The notes under the pieces: generated by a model
Databases searched by the model: none
The model's input: only the letters and a program-made list of their open reading frames with translations
Told to the model about the DNA's origin: nothing
Assembly (NCBI GenBank): GCA_030407005.1
Contig: JAUDYN010000001.1
Span: 434,001 to 498,000 of the forward strand
Length of the DNA stretch: 64,000 nucleotides
From: Desarmillaria ectypa
Lineage: Eukaryota; Basidiomycota; Agaricomycetes; Agaricales; Physalacriaceae
Reading direction: 5' to 3'
In this document: in pieces, positions 43,783-54,140 of the stretch
How the letters are laid out: the number at the start of each line of letters is the position of its first letter
Numbering within the stretch: position 1 is the first letter of the stretch
Made by a program: the position numbers and the translations under genes

Positions 43783-46348
43783 TTCGTCATGGTGGATCTG
43801 TGTTGGGTGACAAGACACGTAAGATAAAGTGCGAGTGTAGATGTCGAAAAGGAAGTACACAGACAAACATGCCAGACAGTTCAACGAGCTAACTAGGATG
43901 CTATAGTTCCCCAAGGAGAGTGACAGTAGTCCTTCGATGCGAAGAAAATATGCAAAGAGGAAGGAAAACAGACGCCATGGGCCCCATAGTTGTCCAGACT
44001 CATAATGCCTTGCTCAACTGTGTCCTAGTTGTAAATGTATACAGATCCACGTCCAATGGTTTGAACTTGAGTGGTTCTGATACGACTTTGCCGGATTTGT
44101 GGCGTCGAAACTTGGCGCTCTTTTTGTCCATTCTCGGGTGACGTGGCTGTCTTAATAATCATCGGAACAGACCACGAAGGTGTTCAATATATCCTTGCTG
44201 CCAGATGCCGATATAAGAAGAGGTTAAATGCCAATATGACATTCCCTCGTACTGTAATGATGGTCTTGACAAAGCGGTCATTACAAATCCATTCAGGGAG
44301 GTAGGCGCACCTATTACACACACGGGCCCCTCGGGTTCCCGAATTCATTATCCTGCGTCACTGATGGTATGGTCGGCAGCAATGCCACGGGAAATTGAGT
44401 GAACAATCGACGTACGTAGCGTAACGTAAGGGTATAGCTGTGTAAAGATCTTTCTATCTGCACATGACGATGAATACCGCATGGCAGAGCTAGTCTCAAT
44501 CTCGAACTTATGGTGAGAGGCATTGGAAATTCCTCGAAAACTTCGACACTTGCTACGTCAGCTGCATTGTAAGACTGAAAGAGCAAGAAGACGCACGTAG
44601 TGAAGACAACCAAACTTCAACGCTAGCACTCAAGCGCTCAACACAAGTTGAAATACAAATAAACAGCCACATTTATATAATCCATAGCTCTCCTTTGATG
44701 ATGCATAGGAGAGAAGACAGTTAACAAGACACATGGTATCCAAACAGTACTTTCAATCATCATATTGAGCTCATATAAATACCGGTTCTTCATCCTTCAA
44801 CTTCCTGGGGTAAAATAGTGGTCTTGGAGGCCATTATTGACTTCAAAATATCCAAGGGCATCTGAATACCAGCGAATACAGCTCGTCTTAAAGTAGGGAG
44901 GATTGAGAGACTGAAATAAGGTGTCATTGTCAAAGGAACATGTGGCTTCTGGGTAACTATTAGTACAAACACCTAACTGATATAGACAACTAAACTTCAT
45001 ATTTTTTCAGGTCCACCACTGGTAATGCATCTCTGTTGTGGTCTGTATATATTCATGGCATGGCTATCAATGATGAATAGATGGAACAATATTACTTTTA
45101 ATCAAGACATGCTACTCAAGGGAACAGGTGCTGACTACTAGCCTAAGTGTATCCTTGTATACAACAATAAACAGAAAATGATACTGAAATCAAATGAAAG
45201 CAGAGAAGAACCAATTCAACATAGAGGGCATGATTATTCAAAAATCAGCTCAAAATATAATCAGCACTGATATGCTTACCAGGCTCCACCCCTGTAAAAA
45301 GTGTATAAAATTCTGTTTTATTAATTTACAAACTCTGTGTGTGACTGTACCTGTAAGAAAAGCATGTAAAGATAAACTGGAAGTCAGAAAGCCCCACTAG
45401 AGCAGTAAGGATTAGTCATGATGGGTCTGAACTCTAGGCAACAGGACTAACACTTTAGTACTTGGCTTGGAAGAAAACCAAAAGTCCAGAAGTAGTAATA
45501 CATGTCTCTAGTTGGAACCAGCATCCCAGCAGTGATGGCTATTGGATGACATTAGTCCAGAAACTGGGACAAGTAGACTCAAGTATGATCAGGATTATCT
45601 GGTAGTAGGGATATGAGCTCATACCTGTCTGGTTTGCATCAGCAAGAGTAATAATGGTACCTGGAACTATTGGAAATGTAGAGAAAAGCAGAATAGTATA
45701 ACTACCAGCTTGTAGCAGCAGGACAGGAGATTGCTGGCCCTTCAGAATGCTACCAAGTGAATAGTACACATTTTATTAGCTAAGAGCTTCAAGTAATAGA
45801 CTCACCTGGAATAGAATTGAGTGATCTGGTCACTTTGTGTGTGCAAGAATAGTTGGTAAGCAATCAGTTTTGAAAGTTACAGACAGAATGCTGAGACACA
45901 GACCAGAATCCATGTAATACCAGTAAAAACTGCAACCAGGCAGTTAGTATGCATTCAGGAACTGCACCAAGCAGCATGTCAGTGACAGATTGTGTTCAGT
46001 AACACAAAAAGTAGCAACTTGTGTCATTTCAAGTATATTCAATAATACATGTATTTAATTGCTACCAAAAATCTAGTATCTCCAGTACAAACATTCAACC
46101 AGGTATAAATTACCCTCTTTGAACTGCAATGGTTGAATATGTTAGTGTGTGTAGTGTTATAGCACTTTGCACTTCTAGTACAGTGACCACCTTTCAGCAC
46201 AATTAGACATAATCAGCCCTTGAGCTCAGGACTGAAAGTCTCTTGTAGTCAAAGACCTTAGTCATCTGTAATTTGAAACATAGACCCATAATAATCAATC
46301 CTGATACCAGATATGTGTGTCTTTGTGATTTCAAACAGTGCATGATGA
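43783..46348. other. No gene; CpG-free repeat-like DNA from about 44,910
   Basis: To about 44.9 kb the sequence is ordinary intergenic DNA with CpGs. From there to the LTR at 46349 I find essentially no CG dinucleotide, and no pol, gag or other domain. It is probably an old, unrecognisable repeat or a deaminated former gene. Confidence 0.55.
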
Positions 46349-46983
46349 TGTTATGATTTCTCCTATTTTTCATGATTATCTTATCTCTTATCTAGATGCT
46401 AGCTTATCATATCTAATTTCAGTGCTTATCACAAACATGGACAGACTGTCTCATAATAACTCATGATAGTCATCCTGCTATACCATTGTTTCTATTATTT
46501 CACACATGGATACCACACCTATAGCTCTATTTATAGAACCCATACTTTAATATATAAGTAGCATAGCTCTTGCTGTATATTCTCCAGCTTTGAGCTAAGT
46601 TTAATCATACCAAACTTTTCTTGTTGACTTCTCTCCTCACCTAAAGCTAGCCTTTAGTCTTGACTCTTAGTCAATAATATTCATGGATGTTGGGATTTTG
46701 CTGGAAAGTTCTAGAAGGAGCAATCCAGCATCATGCCAAGAGTTGATGAGTAAGCATGAGAGTCATAGAAAGTTGTAGTACATTCTAGATTCTAGTGTGA
46801 AGTAGTATAAATATGAGCTCTGTAGGATCCATAGAATAACAATTTCTTTACATCTGGCTTTACCAGCCTGGAATCTACCCTGTGCAACACTCAGGATTCC
46901 AACAGTGGACTCATTGGGTGACTGTATAAAAGTGATACAGCCTAGTGTTTACCATTGTTATCCAATGGAGTTTGAGTCTAACA
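46349..46983 (+). repeat. 5' LTR of element F, split by a solo LTR
   Basis: It starts TGTTATGATTTCTCC and ends GAGTCTAACA. Without the inserted solo LTR and its duplicated target (46688-46909) it is 413 bases, the normal length for this family. Sequence on both sides of the insert (up to ATTCATGGA and from TCATTGGGTGACTG) aligns with the uninterrupted LTR at 49095-49517. TATA-like TTAATATATAAGTAG lies near 46550. CpG is almost absent. Confidence 0.8.
46688..46904 (+). repeat. Solo LTR, 217 bases, same family as 28783-28996
   Basis: It starts TGTTGGGATTTTGC and ends AGGATTCCAACA, and is nearly identical to the copy at 28783. Its flanks ATGGA (46683-46687) and GTGGA (46905-46909) are a target duplication with one A/G difference. 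It sits inside the Ty3 LTR of element F. Confidence 0.85.
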
Positions 46984-47044
46984 ATTAGCTTGAAGCTTTT
47001 CTTTTCTCTTTTCTCCAGTGACCATCAACACTATTGAAAACTAA

Positions 47045-47143
47045 ATGCAAATCACCAATGATATATTCACTCAAACCCTTCTCATCCTTGTAACAGCCAT
47101 CATAGCTGTAGCAGGGACTTTCACCCTTTTTCTCCTATTCATT
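47045..47143 (+). pseudogene. Truncated membrane-leader ORF of element F
   Basis: An ATG 62 bases after the LTR opens 33 codons dominated by a hydrophobic segment (LLILVTAIIAVAGTFTLFLL). The next base belongs to the LTR of element D, which was inserted here. The open frame runs on by chance to 47245. Position and character match the ORF at 49577-49717 in element E. It is non-functional in this copy. Confidence 0.5.
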
Positions 47144-47545
47144 TGTTACTATCATGAAATATTGCAGTGTATATCCTTGGCACAAATCAACAAAAATGGC
47201 AAGGGAAGAAAAGCTAAAACATATCTGCCCAGACCACCATTATAGACTCTATATTTAGGTTTTTGCACCAGGTGAGATAAACTTTATTTTGAAGCTAGAG
47301 ATTTATAGCAAGAACTAACTAGTTTATATATTAAAACTGGATAGCTAATAATAGGTAGGTCTATGAGTAGTCCATGTATAAAACAATAAGAAATATCTGT
47401 TGGACAAGCAACTGTTGCTAGCCATGAGCACAATAGCTGAAGTTGTGTTTTATAGACAAGGCAATGGTGATTGTCATGAGTGAAGATGGAGATCAAGATA
47501 ATAAGATAAAGTCAGAAGATAAGATAAGATAAGGAAAAAATTATA
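47144..47545 (-). repeat. 3' LTR of element D
   Basis: On the minus strand it starts TGTTATAATTTTTTCC and ends GATAGTAACA (402 bases). TATA-like TTTTAATATATAAAC sits at the same relative position as in the other LTRs. A purine tract (TGAGAGGGTAA, minus strand) precedes it. Confidence 0.8.
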
Positions 47546-49094
47546 ACATTACCCTCTCATTAAGACTGTTGTCCTGACTGTCAAGATTTCTCTTCTAGAG
47601 AGGCATATTAAGATTCTGCTTGGGAGATCCAATACTCATTTAGTAGGATCTTCTAACAGCTCACATCTGGGTTCTTGACTTATTTTTTGATTCCATCCTC
47701 TCATTGAGCAAGGTAAGTAATATCTCTGTTTTCTGAGTATTTGTGGTTGAGGATTGTGATGATGGCCTTCTCCTGGGTTACAATTTTGGCAGTGTCCACC
47801 CTCTATGTGTGCCATACTTTCTCTTCATACTCCTTGATTGCCTCTTGTGCATTTCCCATCTCTATCTCTCTGACCCAGGGATTGTGTTCCTGGGTCTATC
47901 TCTTCCATTTGACCAAGTAGTCAGTTACCATCTTGGAGCATTGTCCCTTTTTGGTGTGCACTCAGCAGGTTCATGAGTCCAATACCTCTTCAACTTTGTA
48001 TTCCTCCTGACCATTGATAAGATTGGGAGGTGGCAGTTGTGGTAGTTGTTGGTTGAAGAATATGGGTGCAATATATGGGATTAGCAGTTTTTTGTTGAAG
48101 CAGGGGTGGATCCTCCAATGCAGTGATAGCTTTAGCTTGTATGCTGCTGTACCTGTCTTTTTGAGTATTTTGAATAGGCCTGTTCTTTTATTGTTGAGCT
48201 TCTTCTTTGGCCTTGGGAGATGAAGATTGCTCATATCAAGCCAGATCTTATCCCCAATTTGATATTCCTGGGCTGGATGCCTTTTCTTGTCATATTGCTT
48301 CTTCATTTGTGTGGCAGCTTTATCTAGTGTATCATGTACTTCTTTATGAACCTGCACTATGGTTTCAGTGAATTCTATGGCAGTTGGGTTGTAAATAAGG
48401 TTTCTCTGATGGAGTCAGATATGAGCTGAGGATTCCTCCCATAGAGGACCATGAAGAGACTTTGGCTGGTGGCAGAGTGCACTCTGTTGTTGTGAGAAAA
48501 CTTAGCAAGGGGTAACCAGTTGCTCCAATTATTTTATTAATAGTTGATAAAGATTTAGAGGTATTTTTCAATTTCTTGATTGACTCTTTTGGTCTACCCA
48601 TCAGTTTGTGGATGATATATGGTGGATGCATTTAGAGTGATATTTAGCATCTAGTATAAATCCTTTATAAAATTTGAGATAAACTGGGGGTCTTGGTCAG
48701 AGATGACAACTTGAGGCATCTCATGTTTAGTATAAACATGATCTTGGAGGATTCAAACCCATTCTTCTGCAGAAAGTTCTTCATGGCAGGCAATGGGGAG
48801 GATTGTCTTGGAGAACCTATCAATGATTACCAATAGGACATCATATCCATTGGATTCAGAGAGTCTAGTGACCATATTGATAGAAATGTGTGTCCAGGGT
48901 TTAATGAGTATAGCATTCAGGTGTAAGGGTGTGGCCCTTGCCTGAGTACTACTCTTGGTATGTTGGCATGTTTTGCATCCCTTGACATACTTTTCTATAT
49001 CCTGCTTCAATTTTAGCCACCAATATTCCTGAAGGACAAGCTTTGTGATTTTGGTGATGCTAGAATGGCCAGTGAGAATATGGTTGTGGTTTTT
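47546..49094 (-). pseudogene. Ty3/gypsy pol remnant (element D): integrase and chromodomain
   Basis: On the minus strand, from 49094 down: the integrase HHCC zinc region (HNHILTGHSSITKITK..YVKGCKTCQ), the catalytic core (ISINMVTRLSESNGYDVLLV; PQVVISDQDPQF), the GPY/F-like part (KKKLNNKRTGLFKILKKTGT) and a chromodomain near 47880. Several frames and stops break it. It ends abruptly in the HHCC domain, where the LTR of element E begins. The reverse transcriptase part is missing from the window. CpG-poor. Confidence 0.85.
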
Positions 49095-49517
49095 TGTTAT
49101 GATTTTTCCGTTATCTTATCTTATCCAAGTCATATCCATGACTCATCCATCTAATCTAGTCCAGAAACCAACTTGTATCCAGCTATTCGCCGGCTACAAC
49201 CCTCATTCTCACCGTCTGTCACCCCAGACGCTTTCTATTGGTCCTATGATCCTCCCAGATCGTCCTCTTTCAACACCGTTTGTGCATGGACTGTAGCGTT
49301 TCATCTAAATATAACGCCATAGAAATACTATATAAACAGAGTAAACTAGACAGTTGTACTCTATCTCTTGTTTTAATTAACATCATATACTTCTTGCTCG
49401 CATAACACCCAAGACTCTCAGCTTCTATATCTCATATTGGGTGATCGTTCGAATGCGTAACAGCCCAGAGGTGTCAGCTGACTGTCCGAAGTCATGTGCT
49501 CAAGTCGGTGCCTAACA
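49095..49517 (+). repeat. 5' LTR of element E (young copy)
   Basis: It starts TGTTATGATTTTTCCG and ends GTGCCTAACA (423 bases). Unlike the other LTRs it keeps many CpGs (TTCGCCGG, CCAGACGC). It is inserted in the integrase of element D. The left flank is TTTTT and the base run after 49517 is TAAAA, so it is not a solo LTR with its own duplication; the internal region of E follows. Confidence 0.85.
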
Positions 49518-49576
49518 TAAAACAAGAGATTTATCCTCCCACTTCTATTACACTAGCTGTATAGAAGATCCCCTTC

Positions 49577-49717
49577 ATGTCTGGAGAAGACAGAAACTCT
49601 CAAGAACCCCGAACCGTGTCTCTCGGCGTCGCCATTCTACTATCATTTTTTATGGTCCTCACCGTATTAATATACGAGGAAGAAATCTGGGCTCTGCTCA
49701 GAAGGCAGCCCCGATGA
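49577..49717 (+). CDS. Small membrane-leader ORF of element E
   Basis: 46 codons starting 60 bases after the LTR. A polar N-terminus (MSGEDRNSQEPRT) leads into a hydrophobic segment of about 20 residues (VSLGVAILLSFFMVLTVLIY), then EEEIWALLRRQPR: one predicted membrane span with a positive end. The stop TGA (49715-49717) coincides with the first bases of the inserted 1360-base LTR. After removing that LTR and its CCGA duplication the frame still meets TGA, then stays open into ORF-a (51082 onward). It may therefore be the N-terminus of a longer protein cut by a CGA to TGA change, or a separate leader whose stop overlaps the next ATG as ATGA. Not known to me from other Ty3 elements. Confidence 0.55.
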   Translation: MSGEDRNSQEPRTVSLGVAILLSFFMVLTVLIYEEEIWALLRRQPR

Positions 49718-51074
49718 TATGCCGTCTACGCATTCACACCTAGATTTTGCGATTTTGTAACAATACTATTGCACATCTATCCTATACTAGTGATACATAG
49801 AGGACTATAGCTGAGGCTTCAAGCTGATAGTTAAAAGCAGTAAGCAACTGGTAGAGCCAGGACTTAGATGCAACACCATTAGTGGGTTAAATCTACCAGC
49901 CGGCCAGACTAGTAACTCGAATGCTAGCAGGACTAAGTGAAATACAGCCACTAGCAAACGAAGGATGGTACTAGCACACCAAAACTAGAAGCAGAGTACA
50001 CAGATCTCGTGAAGTTCTGTCACTAGCAGCCCAGACTGGGCATAAACGCCTAAGTCAGGATAACTAGTCACATGGCAATCTTGAAACAGGACTTGGAAAT
50101 AAATTAGGAATGGATTAACCTTGAGCCCAGATCCGACTATTTTGATATAGATCTCTTATGATCGATGCTAGTGGAGCCGGACTGCACCCTTGATCATGAT
50201 TGGATAGCTGTTACAGGTACCAATATCCGGATATTCATATAACCGCATTACTAGGGCATGTAGTTGTGCCAAGGGCGCAGAAAGACCAACTGTGGAGTCT
50301 CTAGACCGAATATTTGAAAAGAAAACAGACTAGACTGACTATTGTGTGATTATTCACCATTATTCGTGACTAGCCAAGAAATTCTTACCAATATACCCTA
50401 TACCCAGATGATATTTATAGTTTTGCCTCAGTAGTATATAAGTAGTGGGATGGGTGCTCATGCAAAGCAGGCAAGCCATCCCCGCAGTTGAGCCCTCACT
50501 GGTAGTAACTGGTGTCCCCAATCAAAGGCTTTTGTGCTTAACCTCGACGAAGTGATTAATAGTCGCTAAGTCACCCATAGAATTGCATTGAATTGAAGTC
50601 CATTAGAGTCACTGTTGTGTCCTGCAAAGGTCCAGAGTGTTTTGAAGTTAGTTCAAGCAAAGTTCTCGGAGTTATAGTTTATTCTTAGGCCAAGAGTGCC
50701 ACTAGTTAGCCAAGAGTGCGGCTAGTCAAGTGTTTATCACTTGTAGGAAGCAGTATAGGGCCAAGAGCGCCACCAGTCTGAAGCAGTTTCAGTCAGAACG
50801 AGCGCAGTAGCTCAAACCAAGTCACTCTTATCCAATTGTGTCTTACCCACCCCACTAGTATGAGTAGTACTTTGTATAAACTCACTAGTAATGAATAAAA
50901 TGTCTTTAAGACAATTGTACTTGATTATTGAAGTCTGCAGAGTGCTTCCATTGTACTCAAAACCACCCAAATTCAATATTGGTGATTAAGTGTAGAGTAG
51001 TAAGAGGTTTAATGTGATTGGTGTTCATTGCCATTCCCTAATTCTTTTGTCACTCGCCGTTACCAAGCACATCA
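49715..51074 (+). repeat. 1360-base LTR, left copy (plus orientation)
   Basis: It starts TGATATGCCG and ends AAGCACATCA. CCGA occurs directly before (49711-49714) and after (51075-51078), a likely 4-base target duplication. TATATAAG at 50435-50442 and AATAAA at 50894-50899 fit a promoter and poly(A) signal in this orientation. It is nearly identical to the inverted copy at 52781-54140, has the same length, and codes for nothing obvious. The parent element type is not visible. Confidence 0.8.
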
Positions 51075-51078
51075 CCGA

Positions 51079-52131
51079 TGACTCGACCCAGAACCCCGCC
51101 CCGCTCCACCCATCACCAATGACCTTCCCAGGGGGATACCCCCCACAAGACTGGGAGGACGAGAGGAAGTTCCACTCGTTTGCCCCCGGGCCTGCTTCAT
51201 CGTTGGCCCTTCCTCCTCCTCCAAGGAGAGCAGCAATTCATGGCCCCCATCTCTGGGGATCGCAGAACTTCAGGCCCAGATTGCCCAATCCACTCATGCC
51301 TACAACATGAGAGCAGTCCTCCTCCGTTACTGGATGGAACGACCTACCGTCACAATGGAGCAACCAACAGTCGGCCTTACGTAGGCCAAAGAATACACGA
51401 GGGACGTTCGGGCTGCGAATGATGAACCCCCGCCCCCATACCCTGGCCCCCCCCCTCGTCCTCAAACCCCCACCCTCCACGTATCACAGCAGAGGTCAGA
51501 TTCCCCGTCGCCTGACAGTGACAACAGTAGCCGGTCCGGCCACTCCAGACCACAACACCCCGACGATCCCAACATGGATCGGAACCACCCCTACGGCCCC
51601 TGGAGCCATGAGCAGTGGCCAGACGAGGGAGAAGAAATCTCTCTCTCCTCCCTCCCTGTCATTGAAATCTCCAATGATGAGTCCGATGATGACATCGTCG
51701 GAGACAACGCCCCGATCCTGGCTGCTCCCCATGCCACCGACGATCCCTTCAATGCAGACAGGGATGATTTTATCTGGCCCAACCTCTCCGAGGTCGACCA
51801 GAGACTATTCGGTCCATTCCGGACTGCAGCATGGGAGGTTCGATGAAGGGATGTCAAATCTCGAGACCTCTGGGAAGAACCCAGAGTTGAAATAGATGAG
51901 TGGCTTGCCCTTAACAGGGGTGACCCCATCCGAATCCCATTCGGTGGGCCCAGCAATTACTGGGCTAACATCGTCAATCACCAGATCCGTGCAAATTGGG
52001 ACCGGTCAATTTTCTGCCCCTCCACAGGGGATCGCTTTCCAGGGTTACTACCCCAGACCCCTCAGGAGCAGCGAGAACTGGAGAGGACCCTCCAGCACTT
52101 ATGGAGGCTGGAGGTGGCAAGAGAGGAGTGA
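51079..52131 (+). pseudogene. ORF-a of element E: conserved acidic frame upstream of and overlapping gag
   Basis: The frame is open apart from TGA 51079, TAG 51382 and TGA 51844, and ends at TGA 52129-52131. It reads GIAELQAQIAQSTHAYNMRA, a proline-rich part with PPPPYPGPPP at 51427-51456, an acidic part (VIEISNDESDDDIVGDNAPI), then FIWPNLSEVDQRLFGPFRTA and RELERTLQHLWRLEVAREE. The minus-strand element C has the same protein sequence (63196 to beyond 63960) with conservative changes, and stops at the same codon. It is in frame with the membrane-leader ORF upstream of the inserted LTR and overlaps gag by about 235 bases in another frame. Role unknown: a gag-like matrix part or an accessory protein. 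Confidence 0.6.
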
Positions 52132-52780
52132 GGAGGGGCAAGAGCCCCAATACAATACGTTTACCTACGATACAGGTTATTATGGAGGGATGGAATATCA
52201 CCATCCCCAATATGAAATCTATCCGGATCACCCACCAGATACCCCGGTCATAAGCCCACGACCACTTCCTGACTCGCCCCCTCATCACAGGGCGCATCAC
52301 CAAGGATACCACCCCTATCAGGGTGGTAGTCTTCTCTTTGCAGGGGCAGGAGAAGAAATGGAAGCAGAAGGAGCCCCTGCAGGAAATGCCACTGCAGGGG
52401 TGTCAAGAACCCCTGCCATGGCAGAAGAAACCCAGCAGCAGATGCGAGAAGAGCTGCTGGAGAAAGAGCAGTGCATAGCAGAGATGCACAGTGAGCTTGA
52501 CAAGGAAGATTCCATCCGCAAGACATTGGCGGACTACCTCCGAGTCCAAGAGCAAGAGAAGGAGCCGGAGAGGGGGAGACTGCCAGGGCCACCAAGAGCC
52601 TACCCGGGGTACAGGCCAGATTGATTTTCGATCCCAAGACCGCCCCCTGGTCAGGGACCACCTGACCCAATCCTGAACCCGGTCGGGAATGCCACCACCA
52701 ATGCCCTGTATTTGGGCATCAAACCGACCCTCGTCAAGGTCCCTGCCCCGTTCAAAGGGGATCATGATGATATTGAACGC
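51896..52780 (+). pseudogene. gag of element E, truncated by an LTR
   Basis: The frame reads YNTFTYDTGYYGGMEYHHPQ, a coiled coil (QQQMREELLEKEQCIAEMHS), a TGA at 52622-52624 where CGA is likely, and KVPAPFKGDHDDIER, the start of the capsid-like region typical of Ty3 gag. It ends at 52780, where the right 1360-base LTR begins. The start at 51896 (ATG in ATAGATGAG) is tentative because the same frame is open further upstream within ORF-a. CpG-rich and clearly younger than the pol sequence at 54141. Confidence 0.7.
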
Positions 52781-54140
52781 TGATGTGCTTGGTAACGGCG
52801 AGTGACAAAAGAATTAGGGAATGGCAATGAACACCAATCACATTAAACCTTTTACTACTCTACACTTAATCACCAATATTGAATTTGGGTGGTTTTGAGT
52901 ACAATGGAAGCACTCTGCAGACTTCAATAATCAAGTACAATTGTCTTAAAGACATTTTATTCATTACTAGTGAGTTTATACAAAGTACTACTCATACTAG
53001 TGGGGTGGGTAAGACACAATTGGATAAGAGTGACTTGGTTTGAGCTACTGCGCTCGTTCTGACTGAAACTGCTTCAGACTGGTGGCGCTCTTGGCCCTAT
53101 ACTGCTTCCTACAAGTGATAAACACTTGACTAGCCGCACTCTTGGCTAACTAGTGGCACTCTTGGCCTAAGAATAAACTATAACTCCGAGAACTTTGCTT
53201 GAACTAACTTCAAAACACTCTGGACCTTTGCAGGACACAACAGTGACTCTAATGGACTTCAATTCAATGCAATTCTATGGGTGACTTAGCGACTATTAAT
53301 CACTTCGTCGAGGTTAAGCACAAAAGCCTTTGATTGGGGACACCAGTTACTACCAGTGAGGGCTCAACTGCGGGGATGGCTTGCCTGCTTTGCATGAGCA
53401 CCCATCCCACTACTTATATACTACTGAGGCAAAACTATAAATATCATCTGGGTATAGGGTATATTGGTAAGAATTTCTTGGCTAGTCACGAATAATGGTG
53501 AATAATCACACAATAGTCAGTCTAGTCTGTTTTCTTTTCAAATATTCGGTCTAGAGACTCCACAGTTGGTCTTTCTGCGCCCTTGGCACAACTACATGCC
53601 CTAGTAATGCGGTTATATGAATATCCGGATATTGGTACCTGTAACAGCTATCCAATCATGATCAAGGGTGCAGTCCGGCTCCACTAGCATCGATCATAAG
53701 AGATCTATATCAAAATAGTCGGATCTGGGCTCAAGGTTAATCCATTCCTAATTTATTTCCAAGTCCTGTTTCAAGATTGCCATGTGACTAGTTATCCTGA
53801 CTTAGGCGTTTATGCCCAGTCTGGGCTGCTAGTGACAGAACTTCACGAGATCTGTGTACTCTGCTTCTAGTTTTGGTGTGCTAGTACCATCCTTCGTTTG
53901 CTAGTGGCTGTATTTCACTTAGTCCTGCTAGCATTCGAGTTACTAGTCTGGCCGGCTGGTAGATTTAACCCACTAATGGTGTTGCATCTAAGTCCTGGCT
54001 CTACCAGTTGCTTACTGCTTTTAACTATCAGCTTGAAGCCTCAGCTATAGTCCTCTATGTATCACTAGTATAGGATAGATGTGCAATAGTATTGTTACAA
54101 AATCGCAAAATCTAGGTGTGAATGCATAGACAGCATATCA
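52781..54140 (-). repeat. 1360-base LTR, right copy (minus orientation)
   Basis: Reverse complement of the copy at 49715-51074, same length, with very few differences. Its flanks do not match: AACGC on the gag side and CCAGC on the pol side. Its outer 15 bases show two CpG to CpA changes (GCATAGACAG against GCGTAGACGG), while the rest keeps its CpGs. Confidence 0.8.

Noticed and set aside
47144..47245. C-terminal half of the 66-codon ORF starting at 47045
   Set aside because: From 47144 the sequence is the LTR of element D, so the apparent protein is a chance fusion; only the first 33 codons belong to element F.
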